64,000 nucleotides of DNA from Microbacterium maritypicum. GTDB taxonomy: Bacteria; Actinomycetota; Actinomycetes; Actinomycetales; Microbacteriaceae. Position 1 is the first letter of the stretch; every line of letters starts with the position of its first letter. The stretch covers positions 1-64,000 of the forward strand of contig NZ_WAAQ01000003.1 of NCBI RefSeq assembly GCF_008868125.1. Direction: 5' to 3'. Shown one piece after another: positions 1 through 9,041 of this stretch. The notes below the pieces were generated by a model. That model saw only the letters and a program-made list of their open reading frames with translations, was not told the DNA's origin and did not search any database. A program made the translations under genes and the position numbers.

Positions 1-34
1 CGAGGATAATTTGGCATTTGACAAGTGCACGCTG

Positions 35-46
35 TTGAGTTCTCAA
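35..46 (-). promoter_or_regulatory. Box-B-like palindrome of an rRNA leader
   Basis: The minus strand reads TTGAGAACTCAA, a perfect inverted repeat, followed by CAGCGTGCACTTGTCAAA. The GAGAACTCAA element is characteristic of the rRNA leader antitermination region in mycobacteria, streptomycetes and Microbacteriaceae. It lies about 50 bases downstream of the predicted start site, as expected. Positions 1-382 contain no gene that I can support; the rest looks like promoter and leader DNA. Confidence 0.65.
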
Positions 47-96
47 GGATCGGATGCTCCCACGACCCAGCCATCACAGCCAGGCCCGAAGGGCAA

Positions 97-131
97 CTTC
101 TCTATCTTACCGATCTCGTTTCCGTTGTCAA
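97..131 (-). promoter_or_regulatory. Strong sigma-A promoter of an rRNA operon lying left of the window
   Basis: Read on the minus strand there is a TTGACA (-35, positions 131-126) and a TAAGAT (-10, positions 109-104) separated by 16 bases. This is the pattern of actinobacterial rrn promoters. Transcription would start near position 97 and run leftward out of the window. The leader that follows contains a box-B-like palindrome, which supports the rrn reading. The 16S gene itself is not in the window, so the assignment is inference. Confidence 0.7.
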
Positions 132-382
132 GTCCGAGTTTTTCTCGGCCTGACCGTGGGAACGGATCAGCACCGTCATCCTGTTCACTCAGTGAGTGTC
201 TGGGATTCGGGAGGTGTTAGCTGCTTGACGGGAGCCGGTCCGAGGACCTCCGCTCAACCGTTTGGGGCGAACAAGTAATAAGTTACGCGGATCCCGGGGA
301 TCGGGCAAATCTAGGCCGACCGCCGGGCGTGTCGCGGTCCTGCGCCTGCGTATCCGCGCGACTCTCCTACCCCTGTCGCGCC

Positions 383-925
383 TCACTCCGTGGTCATGGG
401 TGTGGTCGTGACGTCGATGTTGCCGAAGGGGAACGGGCTGAAGACCGTCCAGGAGCCGGAGGTGAACCCCTCCGTCGGGATCATGAAGAACCAGACGCGT
501 GAGACGACGATCGCGACAATCACGAGGGCCCCGACTCCGATCGCTGCCCGGTTCAGAACCTTGAGGGCACCGTGTTCGTCGCTCGCCTTCATCACGCGGC
601 CGAGAGCGACCAGAACGATCGCAGCAATACCGACGTAGACCAGCGGGGTGGGACCGAGGGTCAGCTGCACGCATAGGGGAGCCTCATCCACCGGCTGCCC
701 CGACGCATCGATGAACCCGCCGCTGCCATCGATGCCACCAGGGCAGGTCGCTCTACTCGCGACCATGAGGGTGGGATACACCAGCGCGGCGATCACGGCG
801 AGGATCAGAAGGCGACGGATCCTCGCGATGACCAGCACTCCGGGGAGTCCAGCGGCAGCAGTGGTCTCCGACGGGGTGTGCGGAAGCGACAAGGCGATCT
901 CGTCTGTGGGGGGGGTCGTCTTCAT
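383..925 (-). CDS. Hypothetical membrane protein, 180 aa
   Basis: I do not recognise the family. The protein has about three hydrophobic membrane segments: residues ~35-57, ~90-108 and ~125-148. A loop containing two cysteines (ATCPGG and PLCVQL), probably outside the membrane, separates the first two. The N-terminus is polar. It is transcribed towards the rrn promoter region and divergently from the DUF2510 gene, with about 157 bp between them. The ATG at 925 has no strong ribosome binding site, so the start is uncertain. Confidence 0.6.
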   Translation of the reverse strand: MKTTPPTDEIALSLPHTPSETTAAAGLPGVLVIARIRRLLILAVIAALVYPTLMVASRATCPGGIDGSGGFIDASGQPVDEAPLCVQLTLGPTPLVYVGIAAIVLVALGRVMKASDEHGALKVLNRAAIGVGALVIVAIVVSRVWFFMIPTEGFTSGSWTVFSPFPFGNIDVTTTPMTTE

Positions 926-1082
926 GATGGCTCAGTGCTCGGCGTGGGGGAAGAGGTGAAGCGGGACCCAGAACTGGAGTCCTCCGTGTTCCTGGCCGCG
1001 ATCTGGAGCAACACCACTCCGCCCACGGGTCTCCGGAATATCGGTAGTGTTCGGCGAGAGCCCGAGTAGAAGGACGGCAAAG

Positions 1083-2012
1083 ATGCCCGAAGCACCTCAA
1101 GGTTGGTACGCCGATCCCGAGCACCCCGCCCAGCAGCAGCGCTGGTGGGATGGCACCCAGTGGACGATTCACACCGCGCCTGTGGGCCATGCGCCGGCAG
1201 CGACCGCCGCGGTGGCTCCCTCCCAGACGAAGTCTTCGCGGTTGAAGATGATCCTCATCGTGGGAGCAGTAGTTCTGGCAATCCTGCTGCTCACCCGCAG
1301 CCTCGGCATCATCATGATGTTCGCCGGCCTGACCCTCTTCTTCGTCGCGATCTACGCGATCGTCCGCGGGTCGGCGAAGCTCTTTCGCGTACGCTCGCGC
1401 GGTGCTGCATGGGCTGCCCTGGGGCTCGCCTTCGTGCTGATGTTCGTGGGGACCGGTGCGAACGCCGCTCTCGGCGGCCCGGGTTCGGACTCGACGAGCT
1501 CAGGCTCATCCTCGTCCGACGCCAAGCCGTTCGCGTCCACCCAGACCGAGAAGCCGACCCCCTCTCCGAAGCCCACCACCTTCGAAGAAGTAGAAGAGTC
1601 GACGGTCGTTCCGTTCGAGCGCACGACAGCTGACGATCCGCAACTCGATGTCGGGCAGACCGCCATCACGACGGCGGGCGTCGACGGAACCAAGGTCACC
1701 ACCTACCGCGTGACCTACGTCGACGGAGTAGAAGTGTCGCGCGAGGTCGTCGGCGAGATCGTTACCGTCGTTCCAGTGAACGAAGTCACGTCGAACGGGA
1801 CGCGACAGCCTCCTCCCGCGCCCGTGCCTTTGGTGCAGCCCGCGGCTGAGTGCCACTCGAGCTATTCGGGAGTCTGTGTGCCCATCGCGTCGGATGTCGA
1901 CTGCGCGGGTGGCAGCGGTAACGGGCCGGCGTATGTTCGCGGACCACTGCAGGTGGTCGGGCCGGATGTGTACGACCTCGACCGCGACGGTGACGGGATC
2001 GCCTGCGACTGA
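1083..2012 (+). CDS. DUF2510, G5 and excalibur domain membrane protein, 309 aa
   Basis: Residues ~6-30 (GWYADPEHP, RWWDGTQW) form a DUF2510 domain, a short Trp-rich motif found at the cytoplasmic N-terminus of actinobacterial membrane proteins. Three hydrophobic segments follow (~55-75, ~80-97, ~112-130), then a Ser/Pro/Thr-rich linker. Residues ~175-245 (VVPFERTTADDPQL, and a GTR end) match a G5 domain, a wall or glycan-associated extracellular module. The C-terminus (DLDRDGDGIACD) is an excalibur calcium-binding motif with paired cysteines. The most likely role is cell-envelope binding. The start at 1083 is chosen because AAGGACGG precedes it and DUF2510 begins directly after; a longer frame starts at 1047. 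Confidence 0.8.
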   Translation: MPEAPQGWYADPEHPAQQQRWWDGTQWTIHTAPVGHAPAATAAVAPSQTKSSRLKMILIVGAVVLAILLLTRSLGIIMMFAGLTLFFVAIYAIVRGSAKLFRVRSRGAAWAALGLAFVLMFVGTGANAALGGPGSDSTSSGSSSSDAKPFASTQTEKPTPSPKPTTFEEVEESTVVPFERTTADDPQLDVGQTAITTAGVDGTKVTTYRVTYVDGVEVSREVVGEIVTVVPVNEVTSNGTRQPPPAPVPLVQPAAECHSSYSGVCVPIASDVDCAGGSGNGPAYVRGPLQVVGPDVYDLDRDGDGIACD

Positions 2013-2074
2013 GACGGCTCCGCCCTACGCTGGAGCGTCTGCCTCATTCTCGAGGCGCCTTCCCCTGGAGCTCC

Positions 2075-3580
2075 ATGTCTGCAACGACGGTCGATGATCG
2101 TGCCCGCTACCGGGCGAACCCCTCTGTACTGACGGCGCTGAAGAATCCGCGGATGCTGACCCGCGAGGTGCTGGCAGGTCTCGTCGTCGGACTCGCACTC
2201 ATCCCCGAGGCCATCGCGTTCTCGGTGATCGCGGGCGTGGATCCCAAGGTGGGGCTGTTCTCGTCGTTCATCATGGCCGTGTCGATCGCGTTCCTCGGCG
2301 GGCGGCCGGCGATGGTGACCGCGGCGACCGGAGCCGTCGCGCTCGTGATCGCGCCGGTCGCGCCGATGTACGGGCTGGACTACTTCATCGCGACAGTGAT
2401 CCTCGCCGGCATCTTCCAAGTGATCCTCGGAGTGGTCGGCGTCGCAAAGCTCATGCGCTTCATCCCCCGCAGCGTCATGGTCGGGTTCGTGAACGCGCTG
2501 GCGATCTTCGTGTTCAGCTCGCAGTTCCCGCAGCTGATCGACGTGCCGTGGCTGGTGTATCCACTGGTGGCGCTCGGGATCGTCGTGATGCTGGTGATGC
2601 CGAAGATCACCAAGATCGTGCCGGCGCCGCTGGTGTCGGTGGTCATCGTGACGGGAGTGGTGCTCGCGTTCGGCATCACCGTGCCGACGGTCGGCGATCA
2701 GGGCGAGCTGCCGCGGAGCCTGCCCTCTCTCTTCTTGCCGGATGTGCCGTTCACGTGGGAGACGTTCACGATCATCGCGCCGTTCGCGCTCGGGGTCGCG
2801 GTGGTCGGGCTGTTGGAGTCGCTGCTCACCGCGAAGCTCGTCGACGAGATCACCGACACCCACTCGCGCAAGAGTCGTGAGGCGTGGGGGCAGGGCGTGG
2901 CGAACGTGCTGTCGGGGATCTTCGGCGGCATGGGCGGCTGCGCCGTGATCGGTCAGACGATGATCAACGTGAAGGCTTCGGGTGCGCGGACCCGCATCTC
3001 GACGTTCTGCGCCGGCCTCTTCTTGTTCTTGCTGGTGGTCGTGTTCGGCGACTTCGTCGGGACGATCCCGATGGCAGCGCTCGTGGCCGTGATGATCATG
3101 GTCGCGATCGGGGCGTTCGACTGGCACAGCGTGCGTCCGTCGACGTTGAAGCGGATGCCGAAGAGCGAGACCTTCGGGATGGTCGCGACCGTTTTGTTGG
3201 TCTTGGTGACGCACAATCTGGCGGTCGGGGTTGTGGGTGGGGTGCTGGTCGCGTCGGTGCTGTTCGTGCGGCGGGTGGCGCACTTCGTTTCCGTTACGCG
3301 CGTGCTGTCTGCGGCGGGTGATGTGGTGACGTACGTCGTGGAGGGGGAGTTGTTCTTCGCGTCGAGCAACGACCTGACGACGTTGTTCTCGTACTCAGAC
3401 GATCCGCCTCGCGTTGTCGTCGATCTGTCGGGGTCGCATGTGTGGGATGCGTCGACCGTGGCCGCGTTGGATGCGATCGAGACGAAGTACCAGGCGTTGG
3501 GGAAGACGGTGGAGATCGTCGGGATGAATGAGAGCAGTGAGCGGATGCGGGGGCGGTTGACGGGTGGGTTCGAGTCGTAG
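2075..3580 (+). CDS. SulP family anion transporter with STAS domain
   Basis: The 501-aa protein has the SulP fold: a short polar N-terminus, then about 11 hydrophobic segments from residue ~30 to ~385, with the signature LALIPEAIAFSVIAGVDP in the first helix and GGRPAMVTAATGAVA a little later. Residues ~400-500 form a C-terminal STAS domain (VVDLSGSHVWDASTVAALD). Family members move sulfate, bicarbonate or dicarboxylates; the substrate cannot be read from the sequence. A TGGAG site precedes the ATG at 2075. It stands alone, convergent with the interrupted TIGR04141 gene. Confidence 0.88.
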   Translation: MSATTVDDRARYRANPSVLTALKNPRMLTREVLAGLVVGLALIPEAIAFSVIAGVDPKVGLFSSFIMAVSIAFLGGRPAMVTAATGAVALVIAPVAPMYGLDYFIATVILAGIFQVILGVVGVAKLMRFIPRSVMVGFVNALAIFVFSSQFPQLIDVPWLVYPLVALGIVVMLVMPKITKIVPAPLVSVVIVTGVVLAFGITVPTVGDQGELPRSLPSLFLPDVPFTWETFTIIAPFALGVAVVGLLESLLTAKLVDEITDTHSRKSREAWGQGVANVLSGIFGGMGGCAVIGQTMINVKASGARTRISTFCAGLFLFLLVVVFGDFVGTIPMAALVAVMIMVAIGAFDWHSVRPSTLKRMPKSETFGMVATVLLVLVTHNLAVGVVGGVLVASVLFVRRVAHFVSVTRVLSAAGDVVTYVVEGELFFASSNDLTTLFSYSDDPPRVVVDLSGSHVWDASTVAALDAIETKYQALGKTVEIVGMNESSERMRGRLTGGFES

Positions 3581-3623
3581 GAACTAGATCGAGATCAGAA
3601 ACCCATTGAGGCAGCGAATGGGG

Positions 3624-5216
3624 CTACTTCTTCTGCGTAACGTTCGCAATCTCAAGCTTGAACCCCAGGTTGCGGACTTGGCGCCCGTGCTGCATGAGAT
3701 TCAGTTTGCTAAAGAACGGCAGCCATTTTGAGGCCGTCCCGCTTCCGCTAGCGATCACGACGTAGACGACGGTGTACCGCGCGGGGTCAGGGACAGTTCT
3801 CTCGTCGGGGATCAGTTCCAGCCAACGGGCTTCATCCATCAAGCGCATGTCGACGATCTTCTGCCGGAGCTGACGGCGATACTCGCCGTCCTCAACGAAC
3901 GTCCGACCAGACACAGAGCCTTGAGCGAAAAGGTGACTCAGCGTTGATGATCTCGCCTTCCTCTTCACATGAATTATGTGTCGTTGCGCCGAGAGAACGT
4001 CACAGAACTCAACCCCCGAAGGAGAACCCCCTGGTCGAGGAATCTTCGCATCGAGGAGGAGGAGATCCGGCGACCGCCCGGCAAGAGCCGCATTGTAAGC
4101 CGCTTCAGTCCGTCCGGGCTTGTTCTTGATCAGTTGGATCGATGCAGTCGCGATTCCGTCCACGAACTGATCTACCTGTTCTTTGATCGACGTCGAGAAT
4201 TCGAACCAGGCGCCTTCCAAGAGGACATAGTGTCGACCGTTTAGCTCCTGCTCAGAGATGAGACACTTGTGGACCGTCCATTGCTTCGACCAATCATCGG
4301 CGGAGCGATTAAAACTCACCATCACCCCCCGCTGTCGGAGTTGGTCCACGGTCAGCGCCCGCCGCTTTTTCTTTCCCATCTTGTCTAGGTACTGATCAAG
4401 ATCTAGATCGTCGTATGCCGCGTCTCGCGTCGGAGAAATACGGAACGCATCGATCTCGCCCCAGTCGAGTGCATCGGGCATCGCCATGTATGTGCGGCTA
4501 GTGTCAGCGCCTTTCAACTGCTGAACCATCTGTTCCTCCAGCGCGCTCACTATCGTGGGATCTCGCATCATGCTGAGGTTGTCAACCCACTCGAAGTCGG
4601 CAAGGTAAGCCTGCTCCGCGTGCGCCGATCGCAACTCCTTGAGGATGCCGGTGAGACTGTGCGTCGTCGTATCGATGGTGAGAACCACCGGGTCTGATCC
4701 TGAAATGCGAGAACCGAGGCGGTTGTCGCGCGCTTCCCCTGTGACAGCTCTGAGAATATCGCTCGTGACGTCGAGACCGAAGATGGGTAGCGATGCAGAC
4801 CTGCTCGCTTGCGCCGACGTTGCCACTGCGATGTCCTCGAACTTCTTGGAGTCCATGCTTCTCAATTGCGACGGGTCCACCCGGTTGAGCACCACCCGCA
4901 ACCCAAATCGAGATACGACTCTTTCCTGATTCAACAAGCTTCGCCCGTACCCGAAAGTGATTGCAAACCAAGTTCGCTCAACTTCCACGACCAATAGCCC
5001 TGACGCAGAGGCTGAGCTCAAGTGCGACGGCATCGTCGCAACATATTTGCCGACGAAGTTGGTCCACGCAGGCGGCTTCGGCGGGCGCGAGACTTAGAAA
5101 AACTCGCCTTCTAACCCGGACATCAGCGGACTTGACTGGTATGAAGCGGCGGAATCGATCGCATCAGCTGCGATCGAAACACCATGCAGCATGTAAATCG
5201 TCAACCGTTGCCTCAT
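3624..5216 (-). pseudogene. TIGR04141/DUF6119 family gene interrupted by an in-frame TAA
   Basis: The frame opens at an ATG at 5216 with a good GAGGAG site 8 bases upstream and reads MRQRLTIYML, which matches the start of the sporadically distributed TIGR04141 (DUF6119) family. Codon 41 is TAA (5096-5094), after EGEFF. The same frame then continues VSRPPKPPAW and on to the stop at 3624, giving 531 codons in total. Family members usually have a Tyr or His at the stop position. The body (FGYGRSLL, ILRAVTGEARD, HVKRKARSSTLSHLFAQG) is well conserved and undamaged. The first ATG after the stop, at 5033, has no ribosome binding site. The function of the family is not established; it recurs in islands. 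GC is low compared with neighbours, suggesting transfer. Confidence 0.75.
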
Positions 5217-5676
5217 GGCTTCTCCTCGTCGAGTCGAACATCGTGACCCAGCGCCGTATCAACGAGACGGGTCAGCTCGGACCGTTCTCATTTATCGGAC
5301 ATTTATCGAGACGATAGCTGAACCTGACGATGATTGCACGGCTTAATCCTCACCATGAGTTAGGCATACTCAACGCCCGCGTGTTGGAGGACTCGCAGCC
5401 ATCCGGAAGCCAGGGCAAACGAGCGCCGATTTTCTTCACCGCGCCTAGACCGGACGCCGGGCGCAAGGGGGCGCGGCGAATCCGCGTGCGAACCTTCACA
5501 ACGATCGCAGCGCCCTGGCAGTAGATCCCTCCTCACATCTGCCCAGCCCTCTAATTGGGAACCCGCGGGCGCTCCGCTGGGGATGCACGGAGGCGGCCGC
5601 TTCAACGCGTTCGACACAGTTGGCTGAGAGGATGTCAGTGGCGTGGGCTGCCATCGCGCCAACCGAAGGAGCTGCT
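5217..5676. other. 460-bp divergent intergenic region upstream of hsdM
   Basis: This stretch separates the divergent TIGR04141 gene and hsdM. It must carry both promoters. The first part (5217-5350) is richer in A and T than its surroundings and contains two TTTATCG copies about 11 bases apart. Short open frames here have no family match and no ribosome binding sites, so I call no gene. Confidence 0.4.
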
Positions 5677-7647
5677 GTGCCGAACACCTCGATCAACCAC
5701 GCGCGAATCGTCTCGCTCATCTGGAGTATCGCCGATGACGTGCTGCGAGACCTCTACGTCAGGGGCAAGTATCGGGACGTGATCCTCCCGTTCACCGTGC
5801 TACGCCGACTCGACAGCGTGCTGGGCCCGACGCGCGATGCCGTGATGGCGATGAAGAAGATGCTCGACGATGCGGGCATCGCCGATCAAGACGCGCCCCT
5901 CAGGGACGCAGCCAAGCAGGACTTCTACAACACGTCCGGGTTCTCGCTGCAGGAACTTCGGCACACATCAAACTCAACGCGGCTGAGGCAGAACTTCGAG
6001 GCCTATCTCGACGGGTTTTCGCCCAACGTGCAGGAGATTGTGGACAACTTTGAGTTCCGTAACCAGCTGCCACGCCTGACGAAGGCCGATGCGCTCGGCG
6101 CTTTGATCGAAAAGTTCCTCGCTCCCGATCTTGATCTGTCGCCGAGTGGCCTTGACAACCACGGGATGGGCACCGTCTTCGAAGAGCTCGTCCGCCGTTT
6201 CAATGAGGAGAACAATGAGGAGGCCGGTGAGCATTGGACTCCTCGCGATGCGGTGCGACTGATGACCCGGTTGATGTTCGAGCCGATCGCTGACGAGATT
6301 CCGTCAGGTACGTACCGGCTCTACGACGGGGCGATGGGCACCGGCGGAATGCTCACCGTCGCCGAGGAGACGCTGAAGCACTTGACGGAGGCCTCCGGCA
6401 AAAGAGTGTCAACTCATCTGTACGGCCAGGAGATCAATGCTGAGACCTATGCCATTGCGAAGGCCGACCTGATCCTCAAGGGCGACGGTAAGGCAGCTGA
6501 CAACATCGTCGGCGGCCCGGAGTACTCGACCCTCTCAAACGACGCGTTCGCGGGCCAGGAGTTCGACTTCATGCTCTCGAACCCGCCGTATGGCAAGAGC
6601 TGGAAGACCGACCAGGACCGGCTCGGCGGCGCAAAAAAGATCATCGACCCGCGGTTCATCGTCGCGCACGACGGCGACAGTGAGTACTCGCTCGTCACTC
6701 GGAGTAGTGATGGTCAGCTGATGTTTCTGGCGAACCTGATCTCAAAGATGAAGCAGGGGACCGAGCTGGGCACTCGGATCGCATCTGTTCACAACGGGTC
6801 CTCACTTTTCACGGGTGACGCGGGGCAGGGTGAGAGCAACATCCGGCGATGGATTATCGAGAACGACTGGCTCGAGGCGATCGTCGCGCTGCCCCTCAAG
6901 ATGTTCTACAACACCGGCATCGCAACCTATGTTTGGGTTCTCAGCAACCGGAAAGAGGCGCGACGTAAAGGCAAGGTGCAGCTCATCGACGCAACGGGAT
7001 GGTCCACACCGCTGCGAAAGAACTTGGGCGAAAAGGGCGTGGAGGTCAGCGCGGACGATGCCGACAAGATCCTCCAAGCGTTCACGGCATTCGACCAGTA
7101 CGAAGACGCCGACCGTTCAAAGGTCTTCGCCGGGGCGGACTTCGGCTATCAGAAGATCACCGTAGAGCGACCGCTCCGCATCGTAGGCATCGATCAGGAC
7201 CGCGTCTACTCTGCGAAGGAAATTCGGCAGCTGAAGGACACGGGCGTGCGGGACGAGAGCGCACCCCCCGTCATCAAGAAGGTGCTCCCATACGGGGCTG
7301 TTCCTGATCCGCTGCATGGGCGGTACGAGGCGGTCATTGACGGCCGCGCCCGCGTTGTCGAGTACGAACCAGACACCGACCTCCGCGACACCGAACAGGT
7401 GCCACTGACCGAGCCAGCCGGTGACTACGCCGATGGCATCGAGGCGTTCTTTCGTCGCGAGGTCACGCCCTACGCCCCGGATACGTGGATCGATGAGGCG
7501 AAGACGAAGATTGGCTATGAAATTTCTTTCGCGCGCCACTTCTACAAGCCGGTTCCGATACGCACTCTCGCCGAGATCCAAGCAGATATCCGCATCCTCG
7601 AAGCCGAAACCGAAGACTTGATCACCGAGATCGCGGGTGAAGACTGA
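5677..7647 (+). CDS. hsdM: Type I restriction-modification system methyltransferase subunit HsdM
   Basis: HsdM transfers a methyl group from S-adenosylmethionine to adenine N6 in the target of the type I complex. The 656-aa protein has an N-terminal HsdM helical domain (residues ~1-140) and the methylase domain. Motif I is seen as D217 followed by GTGG at 221-224, and motif IV is NPPY at 302-305, diagnostic of N6-adenine methylases. The start GTG at 5677 is preferred because GAAGGAG lies 5 bases upstream; the frame can be extended to 5620. The stop overlaps the hsdS start in TGATG, so M and S are translationally coupled. The gene looks intact. Confidence 0.95.
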   Translation: MPNTSINHARIVSLIWSIADDVLRDLYVRGKYRDVILPFTVLRRLDSVLGPTRDAVMAMKKMLDDAGIADQDAPLRDAAKQDFYNTSGFSLQELRHTSNSTRLRQNFEAYLDGFSPNVQEIVDNFEFRNQLPRLTKADALGALIEKFLAPDLDLSPSGLDNHGMGTVFEELVRRFNEENNEEAGEHWTPRDAVRLMTRLMFEPIADEIPSGTYRLYDGAMGTGGMLTVAEETLKHLTEASGKRVSTHLYGQEINAETYAIAKADLILKGDGKAADNIVGGPEYSTLSNDAFAGQEFDFMLSNPPYGKSWKTDQDRLGGAKKIIDPRFIVAHDGDSEYSLVTRSSDGQLMFLANLISKMKQGTELGTRIASVHNGSSLFTGDAGQGESNIRRWIIENDWLEAIVALPLKMFYNTGIATYVWVLSNRKEARRKGKVQLIDATGWSTPLRKNLGEKGVEVSADDADKILQAFTAFDQYEDADRSKVFAGADFGYQKITVERPLRIVGIDQDRVYSAKEIRQLKDTGVRDESAPPVIKKVLPYGAVPDPLHGRYEAVIDGRARVVEYEPDTDLRDTEQVPLTEPAGDYADGIEAFFRREVTPYAPDTWIDEAKTKIGYEISFARHFYKPVPIRTLAEIQADIRILEAETEDLITEIAGED

Positions 7648-9041
7648 TGTTCCGGGACCTAGCCGGCTACACGACCTATCAGCAGGCACCGGCCTCGAGC
7701 TTGCCGCGACTCCCGGCCGACTGGCAGTGGAATCGATTGGCGGCGGTTGGTCGACAAGTCAGGGAGACTGGTCGACCCGATTTGCCGCTTCTATCAGTTT
7801 ATCTCGGCAGAGGTGTTATTCCGTACAATGAAGGCGGAGCGCGAGTTCATGCACCTAGCGAACGTCTCGACGCTTACCAGGTAGTCCGCCCCGGCGACCT
7901 CGTGCTGAATAATCAGCAGGCTTGGCGAGGTTCTGTTGGCGTATCGCCCCACCATGGGATCATCAGTCCGGCATATATTGTTTGGCGAAATACTGGCGCT
8001 ATTACCGCCCAATATGCCGAACACCTATTCCCGGCCTCGGTTATGGTGGATCAGTTTGTGACCGCGTCGCGCGGCGTGGGAGATATTCAGAGAGACCTTC
8101 ACCGACCGTCGTTGCGGAATGTGCTGGTGCCTCTGCCCCCTCTTGACCACCAAGCTGCTATCGCGGCGTACCTCGCCTACGCGAACGCCCGCATCGAAAA
8201 GGCTATCGCCGCGAAGCGCCGCCTTGTCAGGCTTCTGGACGAGATGGATCGGTCGATCGACAATAACCTCGCTGGCGCCATTGATACGAGAGCTGATTCC
8301 AATTCTGATATCGAATGGCTTGGATCGATTCCCCCCAGCTGGGACGCGGTGCCCGCGAAACGCCTGTTCGTTGAGGTTGATCGAAGAAGCTCTACCGGAA
8401 GCGAGGGCCTTCTGTCGTTGCGCATGCGTGAAGGTCTGGTCGACGCAAACGAATTCACGGAGACACCTATCCCCAGCACAGACCTCGTGGGATACAAGAT
8501 CGTTCGGCCTGGTGAAATCGTTATGAATCGCATGCGTGCCGCGATTGGTCTTTTCGGAGTTGCGAAGAAAGAAGGCCTGGTAAGTCCAGACTACTCGACG
8601 TTGAAAGTCACGCGGGGCGTAGACCCCGATTTCTACTTGCATCTTTTCAAGACCGACGCGGCAATGGCCGAGTTCCGCCGAAGATCGAACGGCCTGGGTA
8701 CAGGATCATCCGGATTTATGCGCCTGTACTATGAAGACTTTGGTCCGATGTCACTCCCCCTTCCGTCGATTGATGAACAACGGATGGTGGTCCGCACCAT
8801 CCGTAGACAACGCTCGGAGACAATGCCCCTCCGTTCACGTGCGCAACGAGAGGTCGCGCTGCTCCAAGAGTTCCGCAACCGCCTCGTTGCCGACGTTGTA
8901 ACTGGTCAGATCGACGTCCGCGCGATTGCCGCATCGCTGCCCAGCACCCCTGAGCCGGGTGACGACCTTGGCGCATTGACGGATGATAATCTCCAGGAAC
9001 TACCGAGAGAAGCGAGGATTGAGCATGCAGCGTCTCAATGA
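7647..9041 (+). CDS. hsdS: Type I restriction-modification system specificity subunit HsdS
   Basis: HsdS chooses the bipartite DNA target of the type I complex. The 464-aa protein shows two target-recognition domains (about residues 20-165 and 220-385), each followed by a conserved helical spacer. The first spacer begins PLPPLDHQAAIAAYL and the second LPLPSIDEQRMVV; the second ends with FRNRLVADVVTGQIDVR. Base composition falls sharply within the recognition domains (from ~7760 to ~8800), a common sign of recombination or exchange in hsdS. The start overlaps the hsdM stop by one base, and the 3' end overlaps hsdR by 17 bases. Confidence 0.93.
   Translation: MFRDLAGYTTYQQAPASSLPRLPADWQWNRLAAVGRQVRETGRPDLPLLSVYLGRGVIPYNEGGARVHAPSERLDAYQVVRPGDLVLNNQQAWRGSVGVSPHHGIISPAYIVWRNTGAITAQYAEHLFPASVMVDQFVTASRGVGDIQRDLHRPSLRNVLVPLPPLDHQAAIAAYLAYANARIEKAIAAKRRLVRLLDEMDRSIDNNLAGAIDTRADSNSDIEWLGSIPPSWDAVPAKRLFVEVDRRSSTGSEGLLSLRMREGLVDANEFTETPIPSTDLVGYKIVRPGEIVMNRMRAAIGLFGVAKKEGLVSPDYSTLKVTRGVDPDFYLHLFKTDAAMAEFRRRSNGLGTGSSGFMRLYYEDFGPMSLPLPSIDEQRMVVRTIRRQRSETMPLRSRAQREVALLQEFRNRLVADVVTGQIDVRAIAASLPSTPEPGDDLGALTDDNLQELPREARIEHAASQ

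Noticed and set aside
1862..3283. A 473-codon minus-strand frame covering the SulP gene
   Set aside because: Extremely rich in His, Arg and Asp, typical of the antisense of a membrane-protein gene with GTC/ATC codons; SulP motifs are clear on the plus strand.
3560..3580. A GGTTCGAGTC string resembling a tRNA T-loop
   Set aside because: It is within the SulP coding end and no acceptor or anticodon stem can be formed around it. I found no tRNA gene in the window.
3624..5033. Calling the TIGR04141-family gene as a normal gene starting at ATG 5033
   Set aside because: There is no ribosome binding site at 5033, and the same frame continues upstream with family-like residues up to a TAA and then to a well-supported ATG at 5216.
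5330..5662. Short open frames in the hsdM upstream gap
   Set aside because: No ribosome binding sites, no hydrophobic or domain pattern, and they overlap each other on both strands.
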